From NCBI GenBank assembly GCA_903813345.2, contig CAIIXF020000004.1, positions 4,545,525 through 4,609,524 on the forward strand: 64,000 nt of DNA, in the 5' to 3' direction. Positions 23,866 to 35,509 of this stretch are shown here, piece by piece. Source of the stretch: Owenia fusiformis. Lineage: Eukaryota; Annelida; Polychaeta; Sabellida; Oweniidae. Position 1 is the stretch's first letter, and each line of letters begins with the position of its first letter. The notes below the pieces were generated by a model. It had not been told where the DNA came from and did no database searches. It saw only the letters and a list, made by a program, of their open reading frames with translations. The translations under genes were made by a program, and so were the position numbers.

Positions 23866-24328
23866 ATAAAATACAAAGCCACTAGCTAGCTCATACAGTA
23901 TACTTACCCCTTGCAAATTGTAATTTATTGAATTCACAGTAAATCCATCAATTTTAAAAAACAAAACAAAGAATATTGTTCTCATGGATCTATTATTCAT
24001 GTTAAACTAACTATGAAAATATAAATATGAAATAATATGTTAGCTTTAAGTCATATATAAGATTGAAATATATGTTCATGCATTTGCATTTTTCCAAAGG
24101 GAATATATTCCCATGTAAGTAAATACAGGTGCAATGTATAATGTATATGTATATCTATGTCATCTGTCTATACATGCGCGTATAGTGATACATTTGAACA
24201 AGATGGTTCTGGAAAGAAATGAGCGTGGTAGATTTGCTAAAAGCCACATACACCACAAAAGCACAAACATTTGAAAGTAAGTTCATTATTCTCAAGGGTA
24301 CACTTCAAGTGAAAGTTACATTGCTATA

Positions 24329-24573
24329 CAGGGTGGCCTATCATTCTGAGACAAATGTATTATCCAACGATTGTGATTTTCGAAGCTAAAATATAATATC
24401 TTGAGCAGATGGAAATACATTCCCATGAGATATGTATATATATAGTCAAAAGTGATAACTATTTATTGAGTGTAATGAAACGTATCCTTCGCCAACTGCT
24501 TTTGTTTGAGATAATTATCATGAAATATTTTTAAATAAATTTTTATGTGTGTCATTGATCCTAATCCACCCTG
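24329..24573. mobile_element. Short mariner/Tc1-type MITE
   Basis: CAGGGTGG at the left and CCACCCTG at the right, each bordered by TA (TATA before, TA after), as in Tc1/mariner target duplications. Similarity stops after about 10 bp of the ends. The ends match those of the larger elements at 33421 and 53587. Confidence 0.55.
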
Positions 24574-25767
24574 TAGTCTGGTGTTTGTAGAGCATTGCAC
24601 CTCGTACACCTTATTCTCACAAATATCAAACCTCATTTACTAATTAATTTTTTGTGTGAATATGAAGAGTCCAAACATTGCTTTTTATGTTAACTGTATA
24701 GCTATATTTAGCTATATTTTGAAATTCTAAGACGGTGAAAAATCATTAAAAAATATACAGATTCAGAATCCGGCAAGCATTTTCCCTTATTCCTCTCCGT
24801 TAAGAAGTTTTGTAAGGTGGTGGATCCCTTTAATTTCAACAGGTGGTCAATGTACACGGGCATTTGAGTTATTGGTTTAATGATAAATGTGACCCTTGAA
24901 TGCGTAATGCTTTATGTATGCGTGAAACAAATACTCCAATGACCTAATCTCAGTTTGCCTGCGTACTATATAACATTTAAATGATTGTCATCTGTTCAAT
25001 AAATTCCGGAGCACATGTGAAACAATTCAATGAGGTATTCCAGGATCGCTATAATCGCTACTTACCAGTGATGTTTATAGATGTTTAACAGCAGATAGTA
25101 ACAATCGTTTTGGTACATTAACCAATAGCATGCTTGAATGCGCTTAAATTCGAGTATATCAGATGTTTTTCAAACGGGTCAGACGTGTTAAATTGTCTTG
25201 TGTAGTACAATTCTTAGCATTCAATTTATAAATGCATAATTAAAAAACAAATGAGACAATTATTTCACCTACATTGTACAGCTATGTTGATCTTCAAGAT
25301 TTGACAAGTAAAAAATAATATTTATTTTATGTGTAATCCATGTTTTTTAATCATCTTTATCATTGGTGTTCTCCAGGGTTGGATTTATTGTCACGCCTAT
25401 TTTGATTCATGATCTTGTTATATTTTGATTTATGATTTTATTGGCAAGAAAATCTGAATGTGTGAGCGTATATCACCCATTTTGAGTTTGGAGACCATTT
25501 TGGTCTTATTTTCAGCTGAAATTGTATAAAATGTTCTTGATATCAAATAGGTTATGATATTTAATCTATTTATTAGCTATTCAAAAGAAACTTTAAAAAA
25601 AAGAAAATTGAAAATGACCCCTGCGTTATCCCGAATAAATATTAAACGGTAATGTGTGATGCTCAACGAGCAGAAAATCTACCAATACAATATATTTAAA
25701 ACAGTGCAGCTTCAACAGAAGGTCGTTATTAAATTTTGTTAATTCCTTTTGTACGACAACCCGTTAG

Positions 25768-25790
25768 TTGCATTCGCGAATACAAGCTTA
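25768..25790. repeat. Fragment of GCATTCGCGAATAC element
   Basis: TTGCATTCGCGAATACAAGC matches the right end of the element at 55368-55508. The surrounding sequence does not match clearly, so this is an end fragment. Confidence 0.5.
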
Positions 25791-25879
25791 GATTGTTTGA
25801 TTTGGTTTGGCAAACAGGGTTTTATAGAGAAACAATCTATAAATAGAAGGTATTGGCAGCAATGTAGTTTGTTACAAAT

Positions 25880-27810
25880 AATGTGCGACAATTAAGGCAA
25901 ATCAATTGACATCCGAATCCCTTTCATTACTTAGGCAAGAATGGGATTGCTTACTCATACCATCTATTGGACAATGAAACATTTTTGTACAATTCATAAT
26001 ATATTCGCCATCTTTATTCTGATAGAAAACGTTCTTCCCCTGAGGCTAGGTAAGCCACTTTGTTCGAGCGAATCTCACTTAGCGCATTTTAAAACATGAC
26101 TTCTACGACTTTGTAGTTGGCGAAGAGTTGAAAGTCTCTGACGTAATCTATGGTAACACATTTGCCAAGTTAAATTGTAATGGGAAGACGTTAAATTAAA
26201 GCATAGAATAAACGTTTCCCCTTATAAATCTTGGTACTTTTGCTTCATTATCAAAGAAGTAAGAAAATATAGTCATTCAGTCCTAGTGATTAAGATTAAG
26301 ACAACTGATGGATTTTTTGTTAACAAGTCACACTTTTCCGACGACGTAAGGCAATGTGCACGATTCACCACATGTTGCTCTGAGTGTTTCATTCACGATC
26401 TTTATATGTGCTGTAATGTTCATCGTTTGTCCTTTGGTGTACGGGAAGAAACGTTCGGATTTCCTATGATGGTTCCCTTCGGCATTACAGATAGTGCATT
26501 GAAGATCATCAACCCAAATGTTTAACCCAAGAAAACTACAAATCCTAATCAATTCTTGTTTCAAATTAGTTTTCAGATTGTCGTAGTGAATTATAAGTGT
26601 TGGTATATCAGAACTAACTATGTTTAATGCGGAAAGTGTGGCGTTTAACCAACTGTCTATTCGTGTAACTCCGTTTTTGAGAGTGTTCCTCATGAAATTA
26701 TTAAAACCATATCGCATGCGTGTTTGATTTAACATTTCTTTTGTAATTCCAGATGTATGTCCTCCAAAATGCCGTTTGAATTCTGCAAGGTAAGCTTCAA
26801 ATGGATTACGTAATAAAATGATGGCTTGTTTATAGTCTCCTTTGTCTAATGTCTGCACACGGTGTGTCTTGACAACGACAACCTTACCATCTTTTATTCC
26901 TTCACCGGGAAATCCATTCTGAAGGAGATCCGTGTCATTGTATACTGACCCTGTGTAAATTCCTACAATAAAAACACAAGGAAGGGTCGATTATGAAATG
27001 ACCAATGGAAAAGCTAATTTATTGTCCAAACCATTAAAATATGCGATATTTTCGACGATCTGTTAAGTATTTACGCGTGCGTGCACTAGTGGCAATATGT
27101 GAACTGCCATCTTTGTGAGTCCTCGATGCCATTGAATATCAATTGAAAACGGAGATTTGATGTTCTTAATAGGACATTTGTATATTTTCCGAAAATAGTA
27201 GTTCACCAACCTGTTATTTGTTGTATAAGATGTCTCATCCACGTATTTCCAGAGCCAGGTAGACTGTACAATGCAGTCACAGGTAACAGCCTCTTGGAGA
27301 ACTTCAGAGGTTGACAGGTACTATTGGAATCCATTGGTTCGCATGTATAATCATATAAGACACGTCTATTCATATCTCCAACATCGTTTGATATATTAAT
27401 GTTCCCACTAATATGGTTACTCTCATCTTTTGAGTCTCCTTTGATATCAGTTCTGTCTTCTGGATAGATCACATCATTTTGGTGATTGAATACACTATTA
27501 GATACATTTATTATAGTGTTACTATGTGGTCGTAAGCAGAGTATCAGAAGTATGACTAAAATGGCAGACAGTATGATAACCTTGAATGATTTATTCCTCA
27601 TTTTAAAGTCGCTTATGAAGAGTATGTAATGTTTTAATGTATGCCATTGCATCTTAAGGCATCATTTCTACATAGCGTTGTTATAAACAATAATGTTCCC
27701 TCACTTAATGTGTAATAACTTATCTTTCAAACTACCGTTGGGCAATTTGGGCTATAAATCAAGTTAAGCTACACGTTTTTAAGGGAACTTTAACACGACC
27801 GTGTAGGATA
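25880..27810. repeat. Segmental duplication block B (sulfotransferase locus)
   Basis: Paralogous to 11640-14130 in the same orientation. It lacks the 401-bp LTR-like insertion seen in block A. Intron position, phase and near-equal size (248 versus 246 bp) are kept. Confidence 0.85.
26328..27601 (-). CDS. WSCD-like sulfotransferase, paralogue B (two exons)
   Basis: Exon 1 is 27601-27211 and exon 2 is 26962-26328, with a 248-bp phase-1 GT-AG intron; the protein is 341 aa. I chose the ATG at 27601 (MRNKSF) because it aligns with the start of paralogue A; an upstream in-frame ATG at 27652 would precede the anchor with 17 extra residues. It has a type II anchor (about residues 8-24), a variable stem and then LYSLPGSGNTWMRHLI (PAPS 5'-phosphosulfate loop). 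The splice joins into GIYTGSVYND, followed by RNPFEAYLAEFKRH (3'-phosphate motif). Stem and C-terminus differ most from paralogue A, including a C-terminal extension (VVGKV), while the catalytic core is nearly the same. Expected Golgi sulfotransferase of unknown acceptor. Confidence 0.9.
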
Positions 27811-30290
27811 TTGATCCAATAGGGATTGGATCTTCATTGTGTTTTCTTGCGCGATTGGGTATCGATGTATAAGAACAGAAGTTCTAAGAAGGTCCCCGGA
27901 AAAAACAGATGAGACTGAAACGGTACACGTTAGCGCACACGTTATTTTGATAACGTGTAACTCACCCTATAGATATAATTTTAAGAATCAATCATTCATA
28001 AATTGAATTTTCTTTATTTTATTAAATGACATTCTTTGGTTTTTGAAGATTTTTTTACAAAGCAAAACATTTTTTCATTCTAGATACAATAACATGCATT
28101 TTGGCATACTTAGTTTTAATATAAGATTGTTATCACTCCAAGTTTTGAAAGTCACATGACCAATTCTTAGAGAGTTGATTGGTTGAAACAGTTGATATCA
28201 GATATGACAATTTGAAACCAAGTTTGTCTAGAGAGCCTGGAGATGGTACAATTTCACACTGAATTCTAGCTTAATGAGAGGGAATTGAGATTTAAAATTC
28301 AACACGTTTGAAATGAGAGTTGAATTATTTTATTTCCGGTTGATATAACGTCTTAGCGTTAGTGAAATCGAACGCGATTTCAACTGATTGGATAACATGA
28401 TGTGATCATGAGTAGGTTATGTGAGTGGATGCACGATGGGATCGTGTTATTCTGCGAGTAGCAACCGAAGCGTTTATACACAGTTTTAGTTAATGTTGTT
28501 GTAAGTTGTCATACAACCGATTCGAAAATTTAGTTTTATTGTTCGAGGAGGCATACCTTTTTCCCTTTCGAAAGTCACAAAGATTTTGATCTGGGTTTTA
28601 ACGGTGTCAGGTCGATAAACTAAAGTTTTTCATATTGAAGTCAATGAACACTTTCTTTAGTGCTGTTGACCAAATCAACGTTTTTGAATGAAGTATACGT
28701 GTTCTGACGTTGATGTAACCTGTTCCCAATAATTACTACTTTGGGAAGTATATTTTTCTGCAATTATTACAAAGCATTGCATAGCATAGGATGTTAATTA
28801 AGTTAATTAAAACATTTAGATATTACGTTTCTAAGAAGCAATTATGTAATGTGCATATAAATCTGAAACTCAAGGCATGGCTTTTTACTGACAGCACATT
28901 GAATCTAAGTGAATAAATATGTATTTAAGTGTGTTTCTGTCATATTGTTTCAAGGAAGGCACAAAGGTTTGCTTTTAAAATTATTGATTATATCCGAAAG
29001 TCCTTCATATTTTTAGATATGTAATATCTATTTCCAGAAGGGCATCAATTTTGGTATTTTAAGATGATAGTTGTGTTCCTTAACAACATTTACAGTAGTT
29101 GTGTTATATCAGTGTGACAAACACATTAAGAGAAGTGCTTGTCAACTAATTGTATTTTATATTAAACAGATAGTATTTAGATTTACAACGTTTCGAAGAA
29201 TTGTACTTTTGCTTTTGTTGCAATACGAGATTAGTTTGTATTAAGGTTTGCAAAGCATGGTGCTTTCCAGATATTATATTCTTCATCACAATAGTTTTAG
29301 AAGATCGTATGATTTGTGTAGTCCGGTCGTGTATTCTTGTGATAATCACGTAATTTTTGTCTTTTGTGACCAACAATGTCGCATATTACGACATTCTATT
29401 AAGGAAGAAAGGTTTCATTAACTTTCTGAGTTACGTGTTTTGCCAAAAGGCAATGTTATGGTTACAGTGCAAGTCTGTAGACAGTGATTTAGATTATTGT
29501 TATGTATTAATGACAGTGCGTGATTACTGTATTAGATAGTGAGGCATGTTACTCACAGATTTTGCCTAGTGCTAGAAGGCACTATAGATGTATGGTCCTT
29601 ATACAAGTTTTTTATATTGCAAGTTGACAGATAGTCACAATTTAGAATTGGTTTATTCCGAAATTTGTGAATTAGTTTGAGGTCTTTGACATGTTAACAA
29701 ACGTGTAGCCACAATGGTTTTAATGACAGTTGATCATTAGATATGGATGGGTTGTTGGATTTAGATGTTTTAATTAGGCACACGGTGCCTTATTGATGCC
29801 TTGAAGGCAGTTAAACATCGTAAATCAGCAGCGAGGTTGGGAGCCGAGGACGGATGTTGGGTATATTTGAGGTTTCTGGCATTAATGCCATCGGCATCGT
29901 GGCCGCTATGACATTGGCATCGTGGCCGTCATAGGTACCTGGATGCATCGCGACCTGGCTACATTTTTTCTTTTTTTTTTCACTCATTCTTTGTATCAGA
30001 TATACTTAATGCTATTCCAATAAACGCGGGCTGCTGGCTCGAATTTAATCCTATAATATATGTGATATTATGTTGTGTGGTTTGTGGTGAAGACTGTTTA
30101 ATTAGGAAATAAGGGGCATGTATCTGAGATGAAAGCCTGTGTTTCAAAAAGTAAAATTCCATGTCTATCTCAATTTTTTGGAAAATGGCAGTTAGTACAA
30201 AGTTATTCTCACGCGACGAAATATCATTTAGAATATGCAAAAGCTAGATTTTAAAGTAAATGAACTAAACAGCTCGGACACGAATGGCTC
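27811..30290. other. Gene-free region upstream of sulfotransferase B
   Basis: Mostly featureless AT-rich DNA. A short palindrome CACGTTATTTTGATAACGTG lies near 27938. A small tandem duplication of GGCATCGTGGCCG(C/T) at 29894-29931 stands out by its GC content. Open frames here are short and unsupported. Confidence 0.5.
29868..29935. repeat. Short GC-rich tandem duplication
   Basis: ATCGGCATCGTGGCCGCTATGACATTGGCATCGTGGCCGTCATAG: two copies of a unit of about 20 bp with GGCATCGTGGCCG. Confidence 0.7.
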
Positions 30291-30294
30291 GGTA

Positions 30295-30400
30295 TTGAGT
30301 TGACTTGCGGTTGAGTTTTACCGGGGTTGAGTTTTACTGGGGTTGAGTTGACTTTGGGTTGACTTTCACTGAGTTGAGTTGACTTTGGGTTGAGATGACC
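30295..30400. repeat. Short tandem repeat, GGGTTGAGTT type
   Basis: Repeats of GGTTGAGTTTTAC(C/T)GGG and GTTGAGTTGACTTTGGG. It is the reverse-complement counterpart of 14855-14955. Confidence 0.75.
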
Positions 30401-30613
30401 CGTCACCGTCGGTTCGTGTAAAACTAAAGTACCCGAAGCCGATAGGTAGAATCAGTTCAAGAATCGATCATTATAATAACAAGAATATTATTTGTTTTTA
30501 CTTATATTATGTTAATTGCATCACCATCGTGTTGTACCAAGTGCGTTTAACTCAAAAATTGTTCAATTTCCACTCGACAGAAACACCATTATCAAACTTT
30601 TACTTATTTACTC

Positions 30614-31074
30614 AAAGGTGTGGTATCGATATGGAGAATCTTTTGAATCACGTTTCTCTTGAACCAGTCATAAAAAATCTAAAAATTTAACACATCGTCA
30701 ATTTAATGGTCATCTTTTGAATGGTAGCAATATAATTTGAAAAAATATACTTTCATCTATATTTTTTCTAGAAAACACATCAAACACTTGTTTTGTTCTT
30801 GTTGTATATGCTATTTTGTTCCAATAAGGTTCGGAAAGACATTTTATTTCATTCTCAAGCATTGGTAGAAAGGATTAAAAACAATTACACAAAAGAACAA
30901 CAAATGTTATCAAAAAGAGTTATATAAAATATTTCTAAATAAGTTTTGCATTAAATTGTTGTCAATCAGTCAACATTACATGAAATAACGTGTTTTTTAC
31001 AGAATGTTTTCAATGATTGGTGTAAGAGAAAAAACATTGTTGAATTCAGTTCTCCATATCGATACCACTCCTTT
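30614..31074. mobile_element. Foldback element family 2, copy 1 (uninterrupted)
   Basis: 461 bp with ends AAAGGTGTGGTATCGATATGG and CCATATCGATACCACTCCTTT. The interior contains TTGTTGTATATGCTATTTTGTTCCAATAAGG, which is the intact form of the site broken in the copy at 47323-48890. No coding capacity. Confidence 0.88.
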
Positions 31075-32271
31075 GTCATTTTGATTTTCATTAGTCAACT
31101 TCTGCATTCATTAAATATGAGAGAATCCACATGCTTCGTGAACATGAACTTATATGTAAAAATCGTTATGGATGAAATGATTTCTTGCAAACTAATACAA
31201 CGAACATTGTAATATCATGTATTAATACCCTTTTTCATGGAGACATTTAAGCTCTTTCTTTAGGCAAATGGGAAAAGATGATTTAGTTATAAGTATTGAA
31301 CATTTAATACGTATAGTGGTATATTCTACTAATTATGAATTCCCTAGGTTTCTTGATATCGATTCAGACCATGTTAACAAAAATTATTTATTCTCTTCTT
31401 TAATGTAATTACTTAGGTTTGTCTTGTTAATCTCTATATTGAAAAGAATCTGTGTACTACAGAGAATACTTTTCTCAGAGACAGACAGCATGTTAATACT
31501 TCCAATGAATTTACATAGCTTAAAGAAATTGTAAATTGTGTATTTTCAATAGCTAGGCAGATACACAATATAGTTTCGTTATTTAGATAAACATATAAAA
31601 AGTACAATTAAAGAATCGAATTTCCAGGGAGATATCTTCTCTTGTCTTTTATTTGCAACAGTTTAAACCGTGTAGAATAATCTGGATAATTTTTAACCAA
31701 TGTTAGATTCCTGTGAGATATACTAGACTGAATCATTTTCTCAAGGGGCGACTGACAGTAACGCGAATGTTGAAAGGTACAACTTCACGCTGTAGCTATC
31801 ATTTGATACATTACCATTTTCACATCAACATTTACAGAGTCTACGGTATATTCATATAGAATGCAATATTTTAGCTATAGATTGATTTAGCGTTCCATTT
31901 AAACAATGAAAGTATCCTTTCATAATCCACATTGACTTTTGATTTTCAAGATCAACTTGACATGCAGTTAGCATGATTAGCATTACTTCAGCATGATGTT
32001 CACGTAACAATGATTCCGTAGATATTTCTCAATCACTTTGATTAAACACAAGAGAGTGCTATGCTACGATGTTCCTGCTTGCCTTTTAACTCACTCGGTT
32101 AGTTTGTCATGTTGGTACCAACCTTTACATTCTTCGATGGTTTGAACACCACTATAGCCAGAGCGGTCGACCTTTAAGCGCTACCTGCTGTACGCACTCT
32201 GCCCTTGTTGGTAAAGGGATGGTGAACAAACCCTCGATGAATGTATTAGCAATTGTCAAATAAGTCGTTGG
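31075..32271. other. Gene-free stretch
   Basis: No gene, RNA or repeat recognised between the foldback element and the retroelement remnant. Confidence 0.5.
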
Positions 32272-33190
32272 TTAATGTTGTCTCCCCTTTGCCCATTTGT
32301 CATTTCTCCTCAGCCAGAGCCATCGGGAGGCTTCCTCTGCTGCAGATCCAACTGCTCTGTTCGCTCTCTTGAGCCATGAGGGTGGGAGTCCTACGTTCTT
32401 GAACATTCGGTTGAGAGATGTTGATGGAAATCCTCTACAACCTACTTCAACGGGATAGTAATGAACTTTCCACCCTTTGGCCTCTATCTCCTCAACCAGA
32501 TCTTGGTACTTTGCGCTTTTGAGTTGGTGTGCTATCTCAATGCGATCTTCCTAAGGTACTGTCAGTTCTATTATAACAGCAATTCTTTTATCCTCTGAGA
32601 ATAAAAGCATATCTGGTCTTTGGTTTGTTGTCGTGATACAGCTGGGAAATGTGAGTCTTTGGTGTAGATCTACTCTCAGCTCCCAGCCCTGTGCTTGTTG
32701 TAAGATGCCATATTTTCCTCGAGAGGTGTGCCTGCTACCGCTAGGCAAAACCTTCCCTTTAGGATTTGCGTTAGCACCCACAAAATGTTTCTCTAAGGGT
32801 TGCAACATATCTGCCCTTGGTCCTGGTGTTACAGTTGCATTCGTTTTGTTCATGATCCGTGATTGGTCCACCTAGTGAGAAATCTTTTGAAGAACTTTGT
32901 CATGCCTCCATGTGTACCTTCCCTCTGCAAGTGCAGCCTTGCACGAACTCAGGATGTGTTGGATGTTACTTCTCAGAGCTCCACAGTGGATACATGATGC
33001 ATCTTCATTAAGACCCCAGGTAGTGAGATTGGCAGGAGATGGTAAAAGATCAGATATTGCTCTTAATAAGAAGCTAATCTTGCCCTGCTCCATATCCCAT
33101 ATGTCTTTCCATGAGAGCTGTCGATCGAGTGTAGACTCCCAGTGGGTCCATGCACCCTGTTTGTCAATTTGAATAGAATCTAAAACAATC
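32272..33190 (-). pseudogene. Retroelement RT C-terminal region, decayed (PD-(D/E)XK-like)
   Basis: One reading frame runs from about 33190 to the stop at 32272, broken by two in-frame TAG codons (32872-32874 and 32551-32553; the second falls where a Trp is expected after ELTVP). Visible in order are the QGAWTHWE block, ISFLLRAISDLLPSP, a Cys/His knuckle (CIHCGALRSNIQHILSSC), GRYTWRHDKVL, RPDMLLFSEDKRIAVIIELTVP, KYQDLVEEIEAKGW, VEVGCRGFPS and a final RWLWLRR. From memory this matches the C-terminus of reverse-transcriptase proteins common in marine invertebrate genomes. The RPD...IELT spacing resembles a restriction-like nuclease core, which I infer and have not shown. The RT palm itself is absent here. 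Confidence 0.8.
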
Positions 33191-33420
33191 TAGACTTTCC
33201 TGTCCTGGCATATTAGTTTATATTTGACAGACAAAGACTCATACGAAGATTGACATATTGTCAAATAATGGTGTTGGGAACATCGATCAAGTCAAACTTA
33301 GCGAGAAGGTCGTGTTTCCCACTTTTTCTATATGTCGCCATATATTATTATACCACTTACTGCATTACATTATCATGATTGCACCAAAATGTTTTCATTT
33401 CATGACTACAAGCATGTATA

Positions 33421-34957
33421 CAGGGTCGGCCAAAAAAACATCCCCTAGTTTGGAACAAAATGATACATAAATGAACAATTTTCAACCACCCTCACTTGAG
33501 ATATAACCAATTATGTGACATGGGGGTAAAAAACACCTCAATTTTAATCAATTTTGCGAACGTTAGGCTATTTCTTTCAAAATATTTTACCATTCAGTTA
33601 AAGCTTGCATCGTTGTCGTGAAACTTTCCTAACTGGATATTAATGTTGTTTTCATTTAGTTTTTGAACCATGCATGTTTAAAATACATGTTTATGGTTGT
33701 AAAACAGATTAATTACTTCAGTCTGTCCAAATATGGCTCAATCGGCCCACCTTCTGATTGGATTATTCGCTTAAGACATTTGCTGATGGGACGATTGATT
33801 GATGTTTGCGGAAGTACCATCCAACTCCAAATTATTTGTTCTTTCAATTCGTCTACATCCCTGATGGGCTAGGGATCTTCATAGCTATAGACAAACTGTT
33901 ATAGATGCCCCCAAGTATGATAATCATCAGGGTAGGCCCTATGTATCAGCAAGCGAAAGAATGACATTTGCGAAAAGGGCAACTCAAATCAAAAAAATGA
34001 CATTTTCTGGACATGTAGTAGTGCAGTTTGTTTTTTCCAAAAAAAGAAGAGATCGGCTATGTTTTTGTTCAACCAGAAGCAGAAGTATACTTTGAATATT
34101 ACTGAAATGAAGTGCTAAAAGGGAATTGCACAAGATATAAGAAACACGTAAAAGACATTTTCCGATAGTACAGTGCTCTTTCACACAGGTCAAATGCCAT
34201 CCTGGAGTTTTTTGACTTGAAATGTCACCATTACCAGCCCAGACAAATAGCTTCCTTGCAGTCCAGATGCAAATCATTTTGATTACAACATTTAGGGGCA
34301 TCTAGAATAGCTGGTCTCTTAAGATACCCTGCCAATCGGGAATGTAGAGGAACTGGAAGAACGAATAACTAAGGGTTGAATGGTACATTGACTTCCACAT
34401 ACATCCATCAATCATGCCACCAACCAATGGCTTCAACGTCTCTTAAACGAATAATGGAATCAGAAGGTGGGCCTATTTGGACAGACTGAAGAAGAAATGA
34501 ATTTGTATTATATGCATTAACTTGTACTTTAAGCATACATGGCTCAAAATCAGAATGAAAACAATATATATATTCCAATTAGGAATGTTTCGCAACAGTA
34601 TTATATAAACTTGTTATAGGAACAAGGTATAGAATTTAGATTGATATCTGTCACTGAAAACTAGTACACATTAGTCTGTCATATTACGATATTTGAAATA
34701 GAGAGTTCTTTTTAGTTAAACTGGTTTAGGTAGAGTTGACTTTTATGTTAATGAGTCGTACAAGGTTGAGTCTGTGAGTTAACCAGAGGGCATGATATGG
34801 CGAAGACTGTATGGTTGTGGCTTCTTGCAATTGTTTGATGTTTGGATTTTGGACTATAGTTTGTTTAGTCTTGTTTAGGTTTAATATGCCCAAATTCCCT
34901 TAAGATTGATGCAAAAATAAGAAAGTTTCATCATCTTTCATCGTATTGGACACCCTG
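33421..34957. mobile_element. Decayed mariner-like element, partly palindromic
   Basis: Left end CAGGGTCGGCCAAAAAA after TATA; right end TTGGACACCCTG. Inside, 33718-33780 (CAGTCTGTCCAAATATGGCT and CCCACCTTCTGATTGGATTATTCG) is the inverse of 34436-34490. The plus-strand frame near 33745 reads GPPSDWIIRLRHLLMGRLI, loosely like the Tc1/mariner WPPRSPDLxPLDFxLWG block, but with no intact transposase. The match is weak. Confidence 0.5.
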
Positions 34958-35509
34958 TGTATGACCATTACGGCCATGTCATTTTAAACTCATTTCACTA
35001 AGTATAACATGCGATACATAAGTGTGATTTAAATCAGTGTCACGTTATTTCTATATTGTTTTCATTCTCACAAAGCACTAAAATTTACTATTGCTGTCAT
35101 ATTATTCTAGATTCTATCCATTGACATTTACAAGATCAATATGACATTAAAACACAACGTTGTTAGTTCAGCACTTGTTTAGCAAGATTTAATGTTGAAT
35201 ATCAAGCTTGATACTGAAATCAGAGCTAATACTAATGGTCAATAAGACACGAGAGTTAGTAATGCTGTAGATTAAGTGCACTACGTACAAGGGGTGATCA
35301 ACAAATAACGCAATATAGAGCCCTATATCAAAAACTAATTGGAGTTAGAACACTTAATTTAATACATAGTATCAATAAACATTCATCTACATTTCAAGAA
35401 AATTAAACAAACCCAACAATCCTGACCAATGATTAAGCTCGTGTACATAGACTGTGATCATGAACAATATTTAAAAACACGATGACTTTTTGACAAATCA
35501 TGACAATTG
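34958..35509. other. 3' flank of the second GPCR gene
   Basis: No feature recognised; it probably includes the 3' UTR of the minus-strand gene ending at 35510. Confidence 0.5.

Larger units (their letters stand above)
23866..25879. other. Gene-free region before sulfotransferase B
   Basis: Apart from the small mariner-like element at 24329-24573 and a GCATTCGCGAATAC motif near 25769, nothing is recognised. A very short frame at 24204 (ERNERGRFAK) is too small to call. Confidence 0.5.

Noticed and set aside
24204-24280. Short frame MVLERNERGRFAKSHIHH
   Set aside because: Resembles the start of some transposon proteins but ends after about 23 codons and cannot be supported.
33660-33880. Intact mariner transposase
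   Set aside because: Only about 20 residues loosely fit the WPPRSPDL block, and the same stretch is present as an inverse copy; no long frame or catalytic triad.
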